This document shows positions 1 to 10,728 of a DNA stretch of 64,000 nucleotides, piece after piece; position 1 is the stretch's first letter; every line of letters starts with the position of its first letter. Made by a program: the position numbers and the translations under genes. A model generated the notes under the pieces. The model was not told the origin of the DNA. It made no database searches and was given only the letters and a program-made list of their open reading frames with translations. The stretch is taken from positions 18,579,001-18,643,000 of the forward strand of contig LR738559.1 in the NCBI GenBank assembly GCA_902685375.1, given 5' to 3'. This stretch comes from Neostethus bicornis. Taxonomy: Eukaryota; Chordata; Actinopteri; Atheriniformes; Phallostethidae.

Positions 1-296
1 ATCTCACCTTTCCCACAATTCTACCTGATTGGACCACCTGCACCTGATTGGACCACCTGCCTCTAATCTCTCGGCTACCTATTTTAAAGGCAGCCTCACC
101 AGCTTTCCTCGTCGGGTCTTCATGCCTTCCAGCCCTGGCTGACTCCCGACCCAGCGGATATCTTTTGGGACTGAGATTGACTCTTTTGATAACCATTTTG
201 ATTCCTTTTCTTTGTTTACAACGTTGCTGATCCTTGGTTTAGTAAATCTTGTTTGATGTCCTGCATTTGGGTCCTCCTCCTTCCACATCACAACAT
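1..296 (+). mobile_element. LTR-like retrotransposon end (3' part)
   Basis: The stretch resembles the downstream half of a fish retrotransposon LTR: a TATA-like TATTTTAAAGGC near 81, then a pyrimidine-rich run ending in GGGTCCTCCTCC and CACAACA. No gag or pol reading frame follows, so it is a solo or truncated LTR cut by the window edge. Assignment to a Gypsy-type LTR is inferred from general appearance only. Confidence 0.35.
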
Positions 297-1100
297 GGTT
301 ATGCTCAAAATTCCTGCAGGAAGCAGAATTTTTCAAAGAAATTTGCATGATTAAAAAAAAATTAATTCTTCACATTTATTTTGTGACATTAATAAACAAT
401 TTTTTTATATATTGTTATTTAATTTTATAGATAATTAGATACATAAAAGAGATATATTCATAACATAAAGACAAAACCACGAGAGGGAGCTCTCCTCCTC
501 TTTGAATGGTTGGTGTTGAAGAGTGAGAGAAAGGTCGGGAAAAAGGCACCCAAAACTAAATTAGGGGGTCAAATTTGAAGCAAATATTAATAAAAGTTCA
601 TAAATGGGATCAAAAGAAAGACAGAAAAAGGAAGTGATAGTTATCAATTAATATAAAACTGATATAAACCATAAACATAAAGGTGGAAATGAATAGGGAT
701 TTATTTATTGTTCATTTTTTTTGTTATTCATATATGAAATCCGGGCACTGGGCCCTCCTGGATCTACATACCACCTGCCTAGGCCTGCACCTAGCGAGGA
801 CACCCCAGCGATTGGTCACCCAGGAATAGGGTTGACGGCCCTGGGGTGGGGCTTAGGTCGTTTAATAAAACTGTTGTTCCAAATTTCAAAGGATGTGAGA
901 TTCATTTGATTTGTGGGGCCCGTTTTGGCCCGCATTTCTGGGTAGCGGGCCGAGACCAGAAATCCCCAAAAGTGCAGGCCGAGACGGAAATAAGTCTCGA
1001 CTTGCATTTCCGAGACTTATTTTCCATGTTCTGGGTCCTAATTCCTGGTTCCTGAGTCCCCGTGAGTCCCCCCTGAGTCTAGGTCCCTCAACACAGGGGT
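297..1100. other. No gene recognised; AT-rich then GC-rich spacer
   Basis: 297-720 is AT-rich without coding signal. 720-1100 is GC-richer and contains repeated AGTCCC and GGGCCC strings. Overlapping short frames here have no recognisable domain. It may be an old repeat, but no terminal repeats were found. Confidence 0.4.
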
Positions 1101-1104
1101 CTAG

Positions 1105-1730
1105 CAAACAATTTAATATTCCCAGAACGTTCCGGGAAGGTTTTTTAAAGGTTAGCAGAACGTTCCCTAAGGGTTATTTTTGGTTCTCTAAAGCTAAATT
1201 GGAAAGTTTTATGACGATAGCGAAACTTTTTTTTTTTTGGTTTTCCCGAATGGTTCCCTTAATGTTCTCAGAATGTTCTGTTACTACTCTGGCTCAAAGA
1301 GCAGCAACATTAAGGGGAAGGCCACACAAAGTAAAAGGTTTAAAGGGATTTATTACAAAGAATAATACTAAAGATACACTGAAACAAAAGAATGGCAGAG
1401 GATCAGGGTGGCGTCAGGAGCAGAGACCAGCCAGCAGCCTCCAGATGAACCAAGTTTGGCCTTTTTATAGTGAGCAGGTGGCAGTGGGCGGGCCAAGTAC
1501 AGCTCCAGGTTCTGTGAGGACAGACAGGCAAAAAGATTTAAAGGGCCACCACCCCAGGGGCGTAACAGTTCCTCTAACCTTAATTTTAACCTTCAGGGAA
1601 CCATTATCCAATCTTCTTAAAAAATTCTCTGTGACCTAGAAAACTAACCTTCGGGCAACCCTCACCGAACCTTGGTGGAACCTTCTCAACAACCTAAATT
1701 GTGTGTTGAACGGTATGAGGACGTATCAGA
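1105..1730. mobile_element. Palindromic GAACGTTC-type repeat, interrupted
   Basis: Both flanks of the inserted LTR carry runs of AGAACGTTCC, GGGAACC and AACCTTC in opposite orientations, as in a foldback-type MITE. Termini could not be fixed. It was entered by the solo LTR at 1279-1567. Confidence 0.4.
1279..1567 (-). mobile_element. Solo LTR (289 bp)
   Basis: Read on the minus strand it begins TGTTACGCC and ends GTAACA, the TG...CA ends of an LTR. It has a TATA box (CTATAAAAAGG, plus-strand complement near 1460) and an AATAAA signal near its 3' side. A 4-bp direct repeat GTTC (1275-1278 and 1568-1571) flanks it and fits an integrase target duplication. There is no internal coding region, so this is an LTR-LTR recombination product. 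Confidence 0.65.
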
Positions 1731-2417
1731 TAAGTCGTTCCATGTTGGTTGAGTGATAAACTCAGACGTGATGAGCGACAATAAACAAACAGGTTGTTAA
1801 GCTGTGATTGATATGCAACCGAAATCAGAAGACCTCATCTCACGCGTCATTACACCACCATGTTTCTGGACTGCTGACACGTAACAAAAATGGCTGCCAG
1901 GATTCAGACCATTAATTCTGGATCATCATCTCTGGATTTTTTTGAGCATCGTTAGCTGTTTAGTTTTAGTCAGGATGATCCTTCGGATGCTTTGAGATGG
2001 AGTTGAGGAACTTGGAAGCGATGGATGTTGATTGGTTCAAGATGTGCTTGATTAACTTGTGCAAATGACAGCGTACAGGTGCCAGACCGTGATTGGCCGA
2101 GCCCCCAAAATCAAGTTTGTTTAATTATCCATCGTTTTTTCCTCTAAAAGCCATTTTGCTTCCAACGAAATGCTCATTTTGTTTGATTTGATTTTTCTCA
2201 CTTCATATATTTTTATTCCAGTTGCTTCTGAGTCATTGTGAAATTTATGAATAATTTTAAAGTTTTGAAAGTAGCAAAATATACCTTTTTTGTTGAAACT
2301 TTAACGTTTCCATGGCAACGAGCCAGGCGTTATTTCTTGTTGCCAAGGTGCTAATTAATATTTATTAATACAAAAACTGTTGGAAAAAGTTTTTGTTTGC
2401 TTGAATTGTTCAAATTG
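1731..2417. other. No feature recognised
   Basis: Mostly unique AT-rich sequence with no open frame over 60 codons, no RNA gene and no clear terminal repeats. Confidence 0.4.
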
Positions 2418-2725
2418 GCTGCACGGTGGTGCAGTGGTTAGCACAGAAGTTTTGGGTTTGAGTTGCTGGTCGGATGAGGCAAGGAACACAGTCCTTTCTG
2501 TGTGGAGTTTGCATGTTCTGCCCCTGTACTATATGTAGGTTTCCTACTACCCTCCAAAAACATGCATGTTAGGTTGATTGGCCGCTATGATTGCCCTTAG
2601 GAAAGAGTGTTTGATGGTTATTGATCTGTACGGGGTGTATCCTGCCTCTCAACTGAGGTCAGCCGGGATAAACTCCGGCACCCCGCGACTGCACTAGGGA
2701 TAAGTGATCTGAAGACAAAATGATT
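2418..2725 (+). repeat. Repeat G copy
   Basis: It starts with GGTGCAGTGGTTAGCACAG, has the core TGTGTGGAGTTTGCATGTTC, and ends with the GGGATAAGTGA-type tail. This is a very common fish interspersed repeat with tRNA-like box sequences near its 5' end. It faces a minus-strand copy 50 bp away. Confidence 0.8.
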
Positions 2726-2775
2726 TGTTCAAATTGCATGAATTGTTACAAACGGGTCACATTGAAAGGTTTAAT

Positions 2776-3135
2776 CCGTCATACACCTTCTTAACCGTCT
2801 ATCTTTTATGGGGTCGCCAGAGCCCATCCCGGTTGATTCAAGGCAAGGGGTAAGGTACACCCCAGACAGGTTGCGAGTCTGTCGCGGGGCCAGACACATA
2901 CAACCATTCACACATACATTCATTCCTAGCGGCAATCAAGTTGTGGCCAATCAACCTAACATGCATGTTTTTGGAGGTCGGGAGGAAACCGGAGAAAACC
3001 CACACATACAGGGAGAACATGCAAACTCCACACAGAAAGACGAGTGTTCCAAGGCTCATCCCCGCCTGGGATTCGAACCCATGACCTTCTAGCTGTGAGG
3101 CCACAGTGCTACCCACTGCACCATCGTGCCACCGA
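2776..3135 (-). repeat. Repeat G copy (inverted partner)
   Basis: It reads as the reverse complement of the repeat G consensus: tail CCTTCTTAACCGTC at the left, core GAACATGCAAACTCCACAC near 3010, and head GCACCATCGTGCCACC at the right. It lies tail-to-tail with the copy at 2418-2725. Confidence 0.8.
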
Positions 3136-3349
3136 AAGGTATAATATTTTTCAAAAAAGTAGCAATGTAAATTCCAATTACAATTTGCTTATTGCAATTA
3201 GATGTGTCTTATTGGCTTCCACAGGACGGGATTTCCAACTTTCTGTGGACCAATTTCCTGCAGATTGTAAAAGCTGTGACTAAGCAGCTAATCTAAAAAG
3301 ATTACTGAAATCGAACAATGACTTTAAGGTACACAAAATATGTGTTTTT

Positions 3350-3545
3350 TGTATGATGCACATTTTAATGGGAGCAGTGTTGTTGTTTTCTCAATAAAGC
3401 CAAATAGCTAGAGTGCGCCATCTAGTGAGAAAACATCAAAATTGCAGGGGAAATAAAACATCAACAAGGTTCATTTATTTAAAAATGAACGTTTAACGGG
3501 TGGCATGTGGCATGTGGGCCGTAGTTTGCCCATGCCTGAGCCAGC
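3350..3545 (+). mobile_element. hAT-GGGCC fragment (3' part)
   Basis: It shares CTAGTGAGAAAACATC and GGGCCGTAGTTTGCCCATGC with fuller copies at 35076-35528 and 47630-48185. Only the 3' side is present. Confidence 0.6.
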
Positions 3546-3684
3546 ATGTCATCAATGTAGAATCTGCTAGCAGATCAGATACTGAAACGGTGCAAAAAAA
3601 GAAAGACACACACACACACAAACATTCTAAAAACCAAATACAAAGTCAAAATAGCAGCACTCCTACCATCAGAGTGAGCCATGG

Positions 3685-3935
3685 ACCTCAGTCCCTCTCC
3701 TGGATTCCAACCTGATCCTAAACACCTGGGTGATTAGCCTAGTGATAATCAGCTGTGTATTGTCGGCCTGCTGCCTATTTAACAGGAGTTTTTCCTGACT
3801 TCCAAGTTTGATGATTACCATTCCTTCAAGCCAGATCTTTCTGGCTGCCTAGCCATGAGTTACATCCTTGAACTCTCTTATATTATATTATCTGTACTTT
3901 TGATCCTGAGTTAATCCTGTGTCCTTTGCCTTACG
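3685..3935 (+). repeat. Repeat L copy (LTR-like)
   Basis: It contains GATCCTAAACACCTGGGT, GATAATCAGCTGTG and TTTTGATCCTGAGTTAATCC, the same order as at 5446-5665. TCTGTACTTTTGATCC and the adjoining pyrimidine-rich sequence suggest an LTR, but no TG...CA ends were fixed. Confidence 0.5.
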
Positions 3936-3944
3936 AATCACGGA

Positions 3945-4345
3945 CATTTCAGCCACGGACATTTGGGCCAAAAAACTATTTTATGTAGAAAATTGTGATA
4001 TTTTATGTAATATGGTTGCAGTTTCTTGGCCCAAATGTCCGTGGATGTCCGTGGATGACATGACTGTTCACCCAGTAGGACAGCCATGTAAGCCTTTGTG
4101 TTAGGTGTGAAGTAGATTTATTCTGAGCGCATCTCAATATGTGACTTGAACACAGGCAAGAAGACCATCCCAGCCTTCTTTCGTGGCATCAGTCACAACC
4201 TTCGTGGAGGACAACCCAACTTGTAAAAAATTGTGATATTTTATGTAAAAAATTGTGATATTTTATGTAAAAAATTGTGATATTTTATGTAAAAAATTGG
4301 GATATTTAAAAAAAAAATCTGATATTTTATGTAAAATTTTTATTG
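3945..4345. mobile_element. CCACGG element fragments with tandem repeat
   Basis: It starts with CGGACATTTCAGCCACGG and contains inverted GGCCCAAATGTCCGTGG near 4030, the arms of the CCACGG element. It continues into a tandem array of the element's AT-rich interior (see 4222-4335). Confidence 0.55.
4222..4335. repeat. 22-bp tandem repeat, about 4-5 units
   Basis: The unit AAAAAATTGTGATATTTTAT plus GT repeats head to tail with few changes. The same unit occurs singly inside the CCACGG elements, so the array probably arose by internal duplication of that element. Confidence 0.75.
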
Positions 4346-4670
4346 TAGAGCGGCACGTGGCGCAGTGGTTAGCACAGTGGCCTCACAGCAAGAAGGTCGT
4401 GGGTTCGAGTCCCGGGTGGGGACGAGGCTTGGAACACTGTCCTTTCTGTGTGGAGTTTGCATGTTCTCCCCGTGTTTGCGTGGGTTTCCTCCGGGTACTC
4501 CGGTTTCCTGCCACCCTCCAAAGACATGCATGCTAGGTTGATTGGCCGGTGCCAAATTGCCCCTAGGAATGAGTGTGTGTGTGGATGATTGTGTGTGTGT
4601 GTGGTCCCGCAACAGACTGGCGACCTGTTCGGGGTGTACCCTGCCCTTCGCCTGGCACCCCCCAAAAGGG
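4346..4670 (+). repeat. Repeat G copy with intact A- and B-box-like motifs
   Basis: This is the best-preserved head of the family here. An A-box-like TGGCGCAGTGG is at 4368-4378 and a B-box-like GGTTCGAGTCC at 4402-4412, as in tRNA-derived SINEs. The body contains the GTTTGCATGTTCTCCCCGTG core and a GACTGGCGACCTGTTCGGGG tail. No cloverleaf forms, so it is not a tRNA gene. Confidence 0.8.
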
Positions 4671-5222
4671 ATGGTGAACGGACATTTCAGCCACGGATAT
4701 TTCAGCCATGGACATTTGAGCCAAAAAACTGCAACCTAGGATATTTGAGCCACGGTGACTCGGACATTTCAGCCACGGGCATTTGAAGAACTGCAACCTG
4801 GGCGCAACTGTTTATTTACGCTAAAAAAAATTTAAATGACTAAAAGCACGATAAAAATTTTTGCGCGATAAAAATTTTTAAGACTAAAAGCAATTTTTCT
4901 GTAGCGCAACTGTTTATTTACGATAAAATTTTTACATAAAATATCAAAATTTTTACATAAAATATCAGAATTTTTATTTGAGCCATGGAATAAAAATGGC
5001 TAAAACCAATTATTTTCTGTAGTGCAACTGTTTATTTACCATAAAAGTTTTACATAAAATATCAGAATATCACAATTTTCTACATAAAATAGGTTTTTGG
5101 CCCGAATGTCCGTGGCTGAAATGTCCTAAATTCGGGGGCGCACCGGGCTCAATTATCCTAGGTTGCAGTTTTTTGGCTCAAATGTCCGTGGCTGAAATAT
5201 CCGTGGCTGAAATGTCCTAGAA
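4671..5222. mobile_element. CCACGG element (non-autonomous, foldback type)
   Basis: It begins GGTGAACGGACATTTCAGCC and ends with GGCTGAAATGTCCTAGAACC. The arms carry repeated inverted CAGCCACGGACATTT units around an AT-rich centre with TACATAAAATATCA repeats. A second copy at 24577-25074 has the same two ends and an 8-bp TSD, which defines the boundaries. Confidence 0.65.
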
Positions 5223-5224
5223 CC

Positions 5225-5665
5225 CTTTAAATAGCCACCAGGCTGACGATGCACAGCTGATTATCACCAGGCTAATTACCCAGGTGTTTAGGATCAGGCT
5301 GGAATCCATAAGAGGGAGGAAGGTTTAGGTCTCCCTCTGGTGGCAGGTGAGGGGAACATGACAGTAAGAGTGCTATTTCTTTCTCATCGTCATCAGTCAT
5401 CTTCTTATCCGTCTATCCCTTTTGGTTCTAGGACATTTCAGCCTGGATTCCAGCCTGATCCTAAACACCTGGGTAATTAGCCTGGTGATAATCAGCTGTG
5501 CATCGTCAGCCTGGTGGCTATTTAAAGGTAGTCTCTCCTGACTTCCACTAGGGTCGTCACAATCCCTTCCAGGCTGAATAACCATGAGTTACATCATTGA
5601 ATGCTGTTGTAGTATTTGGACTTTTGATCCTGAGTTAATCCCGTGTCCTTTGCCCGATGGTCTCA
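5225..5665. repeat. Repeat L inverted pair
   Basis: 5225-5370 carries repeat L in minus orientation (CCAGGTGTTTAGGATCAGGC). 5446-5665 carries it in plus orientation (GATCCTAAACACCTGGGT). Between them is a short repeat G tail fragment (CTTCTTATCCGTCTATCCC near 5400). Confidence 0.5.
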
Positions 5666-6631
5666 CTGGACTTTTGGTTCAAAATTTGATGTTTTAGTTG
5701 CAACCTTCTGAAGAATTCAGGAACAAACATCTCCAGCCACTTTCTTACGTCTCTATCTTTCATTTGCACGTCTTCGTCCCTCCTTTCATTGTACTCGGCC
5801 TGCATTTCCATCACAGTGATTATAATGAGTATCTAGCACCTCCATTCACATGCTTGATTAGAGGAACATTTCCGTTAATGACAAGCTGTTATTATCCTTC
5901 ATAAAATAAACGGTAACTTAAAAACAGCTGCAATTAAAATACTTTTACTTTGACTTCTTTTAAAAAAAGTTGAGCAATAATGGAAATGTTTTAAATCTCA
6001 GCTTTAATCAGAGGAATTTTTTTCTGCAAAAGGTGGAAACTGTTTTGCATTTAAAAGTCCCTTCTGTCTGAGGTCACAGCCCATTTGCCCGAGGGGAGGA
6101 GGGGGACATCAGCAGCTCGCAGATACAAAGCGGAAAATTTTCCACAACGATTCTCATGTCCAGTTTCGCCTCCTTCAGCCGGTTTTATGGGAGACCCGAC
6201 ATGCCTGGCACTTTGTTGACAGACGGGAATAAGAGCTGGCAGGAATGCAGGGTGACGGAGAGCGGAAAAGTACTGGCGGGGGTTTACTGGTACCCTCTAC
6301 ACCCCCACTCTGACCAGTCACACACCCCCACAGTCACAGAGAGGAATAGGTTTCATTCACAGCCTCAAAATGAAACACAATCCAACTATTTTCAAGTGAC
6401 GTTGACTTTTTTCTCAGTTTTCAGAGCGTGACTGAAAGTGTGACCTCGTTTTATAGATCTGATAATGACGTTTTCCGTGACCCACATTTACCCACATTTA
6501 CCCGCTCTCCACTGAAACAAACTGCACGGAATGAGATTAAACTAAAAGGACCCCCCACAAGCCCTTTATTCTGTCTTAATTGACCGTATTTGCATATGAG
6601 ATAAAAAGAAATATTAATTTAATGTACACAG
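5666..6631. other. No feature recognised
   Basis: There is an open frame of 91 codons at 6156-6431, but it has no recognisable domain and no splice or codon-use support. The rest is AT-rich spacer. Confidence 0.4.
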
Positions 6632-7333
6632 TATCAGACCATGGTCCTCTTCCGGAAAAGGGTGGAATGCCCCCTGCAGGTCAGAGACAGGGTCCTGCCC
6701 CAGGTGGAGGAGTTTAAGTATCTCTGGGTCTTGTTCACGAGTGGAGGAAGGATGGAGCGGGAGATCGACAGGCGGATCGGTGCGGCATCAGCAATAACTA
6801 GGACGCTGCATCGGTCCGTCGTGGTAAAGAGAGAGCTGAGCCGAAAAGTAAAGCTCTCGATTTACAAGTCGATCTACGTTCCAACCCTCACCATGGTCAC
6901 CAGCTGTGGGTGGTGACCGAAAGAATGAGATCACGGATACAAGCGGCCGAAATGAGCTTCCTCCGTAGGGTGGCTGGGCTCTCACTCAGAGATCGGGTGA
7001 GGAGCTCTGCCATCCGGGAGGAGCTCGGTGTCGAGTCGCTCCTCCTCCAGGTCGAGAGGAACCAGATGGGGTGGTTCGTGCATCTGGTCAAGATGCCCCC
7101 CCGAGCACCTCGCGGGCGAGGTGTTTCGGCCACGTCCTACCGGGAGGAGACCAAGAGGAAGACCCCGGACCCGCTGGAGAGACTATGTCTCACAGCTGGT
7201 TGGGGAACGACTTGGGATCCTTCCGGGTGAGCTGGAGAATGCAGCCAGGGTGAAAGAGGGGCCTGGGATACCCATTTGAGGCAGTTGCCCCAGCGACCCG
7301 ACCCCGGAACAAGCGGAAGATGACGGAACGGAA
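6632..7333 (+). mobile_element. LINE-A 3' fragment (RT C-terminal region), frameshifted
   Basis: Translated pieces run from VEEFKYLWVLFTSGGRMERE through VVTERMRSRIQAAEMSFLRR to RGRPRTRWRDYVSQL, the segment downstream of the reverse transcriptase core in a fish non-LTR retrotransposon. A lost base near 6891 (CTCACCATGG against CTCACCTATGG in other copies) and a C-run near 7085 break the frame. The 3' end is CGGAAGATGACGGAACGGAA. The clade (RTE/Rex-like) is inferred, not established. Confidence 0.75.
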
Positions 7334-7334
7334 C

Positions 7335-7965
7335 ACTATCATTTTTAAAAAGAGGCTCAAGACACATCTTTTTAATCTTGCTTTTAACTAAGTTTCTCAT
7401 TTGTAGTTTTATTTGTAGTTTTTTGTAGTTTTATTTGTAGTTTTATTTGTAGTTTTATTTGTAGTTTTATTTGTAGTTTTTTTGTAGTTTTATTTGTAGT
7501 TTTATTCTTAGTTTTATTTGTAATTTTATTCATTTAATCTTTTATCATCTCCAGTGTTTTTTCTGGGGGGGCTCTGTAGTGGGAGCCTACGGTCATCAAT
7601 GACTGTTGGTCCTTGGCTCCGGGGCCCTAGTGGGGATCTGGCTCCGGCCTCATCTCTTATTCGGGGCCTTGGATCATGGCCGGTGACTGCAGGTGTGCCT
7701 CGGCTCCTGCTGCGGTGGCTCCTCAGATACCGTTTTCTCAGGTGTTCCATCTGCATCCAGCCTATTGCATTTTTAAGTGAGTGTGTATGTGTACATATAT
7801 GTGTGTGTGTGTGTGTGTGTGGGTAAGTGCGTTTTTTATCTGTGGGAGTGGGGGGACTTATTTTGCTTTTGTGTTCTGGAGTTTTTAACATGTAAAGCGC
7901 TTTGCGTTACATTTTTATGTCTGAAAAGCGCTTTATAAATAAAGTTTGATTTGATAAGCTCGGTC
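7335..7965 (+). mobile_element. Second LINE 3' end with minisatellite
   Basis: It starts with a peptide-like FKKRLKTHLFNLAFN, which is common at the C-terminus of fish L2-type ORF2. It runs through a tandem array at 7399-7535 and ends with AAAGCGCTTTATAAATAAAG, a typical fish LINE tail with polyadenylation signal. Confidence 0.55.
7399..7535. repeat. Short minisatellite TTTGTAGTTTTA
   Basis: About eleven imperfect head-to-tail units of roughly 12 bp, some with the TTTA part missing. Confidence 0.8.
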
Positions 7966-8465
7966 TGTTCCTTGTCGCCCTGCTGGGAACCATTTCCAAA
8001 AGATAATTTCAAATGGAAATACAGTGTTTGCATCACTCACATGAGCTGGAAGCTCAATCTCTGAAACAGCCAGGCTATTTCAGTTCATGTAACCTCTGTC
8101 CTACTGTGCGTACGTCAGGCCCATATCACTGTCAGACCTAAAAAAAGCAACATGGGAAGTCAGGTTTATGTACGGTTAAGGTGTGACTCCACGGACTGCC
8201 CTTTGTCCCCATTTCTGTTTACAGCAGCCGTGGTGCTGAGGAAGTCTGTTTTGGTGGACGGCTTCACCTTCAACATGTTATTAACAATATTTATAAGCAA
8301 GCTGACCTCTGATTGGCTGATTAGATATTTGCGTCGTTATGCAAATGCATGCACTTAATGAACTCGTAAAGCTTTGGGTAAAATGTTTTTTAGAGAATGA
8401 ACTGATAGAATGAATAAAAAATTAGGTAATGTCATCATAAAATGGAGCAATTTAAGTAAACAAAT
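7966..8465. other. No feature recognised
   Basis: No domain-bearing frame, repeat family or RNA gene was identified. Confidence 0.35.
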
Positions 8466-9003
8466 GTGCTGCCCCAAGTGGACGAGTTTAAGTATAGGAC
8501 GCTGCATCGGTCCGTTGTGGTAAAGAAAGAGCTGAACCGAAAAGATAACCTCTCGATTTGCAAGTCGATTTACGTTCCGACCCTCACCTATGGTCACCAG
8601 CTGTGGGTGGTGACCGAAAGAATGTGATCACGGATACAAGCGGTCGAAATGAGCTTCCTCCGTAGGGTGGCTGGCTCTCACTCAGAAATCGGGTGAGGAG
8701 CTCTGCCATCCGGGAGGAGCTCTTTGTCAAGCCGCTCCTCCCCCAGATCGAAATAAGTCAGATGGGGTGGTTCGGGCATCTGGTCAGGATGTCCCCTGAG
8801 CGCCTCGCTGGTGAGGAGTTACAGGTGCGTTCCACCGAGAGGAGACCAAGAGGCAGATCCCAGACAGCTGGCCGGGGGTTGACTCGGGATCCTTCCGGTT
8901 GAGCTGGAGGATGCAACTGGGGTGAGGGAAGCCTGGGCTTCCCATCTGAGGCAGTTGCCCCCGCAACCTGGCCCCAAATAAGAAGACGAAAGACGACGGA
9001 ACA
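8466..9003 (+). mobile_element. LINE-A fragment with internal deletion
   Basis: GTGGACGAGTTTAAGTATAG joins directly to GACGCTGCATCGG, skipping the segment that encodes TSGGRMEREIDRRIGAAS in the other copies. A stop (TGA in AATGTGATCACGG) and indels follow. It ends GACGACGGAACA. Confidence 0.7.
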
Positions 9004-9610
9004 GATGTAGATCAATTTTTTGAATATTTAAATTGTAAAATATTCTTTAACTACGTCCCTAAAACATCGTAGAAACAGAGAAGAAACAAAATGTTCCTTT
9101 CGTGTCTTTAGGATGAAAAACTGCAGCAGATTGATGAAACGTCGTCATTACGACATCCGTACGGCACGAACTGCAAAGAGAGGAAAATAAAATCACACCC
9201 AATCAGAACACTCCTCAGTTTCTTTAGTCTGACAGAATAAAAACAATGTCGGTTTGAAATCTGCTGCTGACCAAGGTCTTTTCTTTCTGTTGCTCTCATG
9301 CTTCATTACTGCCTTCCTGCTTCCTTTCACAACACATTTCTCTCAAGGGCATCATTTTTTCTGACTCCACAAAGCACTTCAAAAATCATTTCGTAGAATT
9401 TGAACATTATAAACAAAGATTCTTCAAAAGAGAGATTCAACTGCAAAGTTTGAATCAGTTTAGATTTTGTCCTTGTGATGTTTTCTTCTTTGGTAATAAA
9501 ATTTTTGGATTGCCCTAAAAAGGGGGCAATGTGCGTTCATAGGGTAACGTCCAAGAATCTTCTGTTAGCTTGAAAATTACATTTTTGCTGGACAAAGCTT
9601 TGTAAACCAA
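9004..9610. other. No feature recognised
   Basis: AT-rich spacer without supported coding content. Confidence 0.35.
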
Positions 9611-9968
9611 ATGCCTCTGAGGCCCCACCCATACGTAGCCGGGTATTTTTGAAAACACATATCTGCTTTCCTCCGTTTTCGGAAAACGCTCGCGTCCACA
9701 GGTAACCATTTTCAAAATATCTGCGTCCATACAGAGCCGTAAAAATACGCTTCTAAGTGCGATGATGAGCATGCCAGACCAGTAGGGGGCAGTATTGATG
9801 TAAACCTAAGTTCTGAGCTATCCAATCAGAACAACTCTCTCGTCATTTCCGCAGCATGGATCCAAAATGCTCACTGTATGCTTTTGTAAACAAGGACGCA
9901 CACGAATGGCATATGTGCATTACTTGTCGCAGGTAGCGACGCATAAAAACGCAAATCTCCGTTTTATC
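9611..9968. mobile_element. MITE-E copy, right end lost
   Basis: It begins GGCCCCACCCATACGTAGCC, then GGGTATTTTTGAAAAC, GAGCATGCCAGACCAGTAG and GGCAGTATTGATGTAAAC, in the same order as the complete copy at 28823-29729. It breaks off at GCAAATCTCCGTTT and is joined to a hAT-GGGCC end. Confidence 0.65.
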
Positions 9969-10022
9969 GGGCCGGATTAAAACGCGGGCCGTAGTTTGCC
10001 CACGCTTGTTATAGCCCATAAA
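9969..10022 (+). mobile_element. hAT-GGGCC terminal fragment
   Basis: GGGCCGGATTAAAACGCGGG and GTAGTTTGCCCACGCTTG match the 3' end of the family. Confidence 0.55.
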
Positions 10023-10047
10023 AACTGGTTTAACAGCCTAGAGTCAG

Positions 10048-10200
10048 ACACTCATTTTCTTTACCACTTTTCTCAGTCCGCGACAAACTGTCGACCTGTT
10101 TGAAGTGTACCCTGCCCCTCTCCTTGACTCAGCCGGGATGTGCTCCAGCAACCCCTGAAATCCCGTAAGGGATGAACGGTTAAGAAGGTGACTTTTCTCA
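10048..10200 (+). repeat. Repeat G tail fragment
   Basis: It contains GACCTGTTTGAAGTGTACCC and the tail GGGATGAACGGTTAAGAAGG. It is followed 40 bp later by a minus-strand copy. Confidence 0.65.
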
Positions 10201-10239
10201 GTTGAGTGCAGAGGTATTGCCGTATTTTGGCTAGTTATA

Positions 10240-10440
10240 GGCACGACGCGGGTTATACCCCAAACAGGTCACCAGTTTGTTGTAGAGTCCATGAAGACAA
10301 CACACACTCATGCCCTGGCTCATTTTTCTTTTGGGATGGGGGGAACATGCAAAGTCCAAATAGATAGCCCCACGTTAAAAGCCAGAAGCCCCAACTTTCT
10401 TGCCGTGAAGCAACAAAATTAACCAACCGTACCACCATGC
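10240..10440 (-). repeat. Repeat G copy, degraded
   Basis: TACCCCAAACAGGTCACCAG and GGGAACATGCAAAGTCCA are reverse-complement repeat G landmarks; ACCGTACCACCATGCAG is the head. Confidence 0.6.
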
Positions 10441-10479
10441 AGACCCAAACAAAGATATACAATTATATACGTACATGCG

Positions 10480-10502
10480 ATATATATATATATATATATA
10501 TA
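10480..10502. repeat. TA dinucleotide run
   Basis: About eleven TA units directly abut the left end of the Tc1 element. They supply the TA target dinucleotide. Confidence 0.85.
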
Positions 10503-10726
10503 CAGTGGTGGTCAAAAGTTTACATACACTTGTAAAGAACATAATGTCATGGCTGTCTTGAGTTTCCAGTTATTTCAACAACTCTGATTTTTCTCTGATA
10601 TAGTGATTGGAACAGATCCTTCTTTGTCACAAAAAACATTCATGAAGTTTGATTCTTTTATGACTTTATTATGGGTAAACTGAAAATGTGACGAAATCAG
10701 CTGGGTCAAAAATATACATACAGCAA
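10503..10726. repeat. Tc1 left terminal inverted repeat
   Basis: It pairs with 11895-12118. Two transposase-binding-site-like direct repeats lie at its outer and inner edges. Confidence 0.9.
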
Positions 10727-10728
10727 TG

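Noticed and set aside
911..1639. 242-codon open frame on the plus strand
   Set aside because: It crosses a solo LTR antisense and a foldback repeat, and no domain is recognisable.
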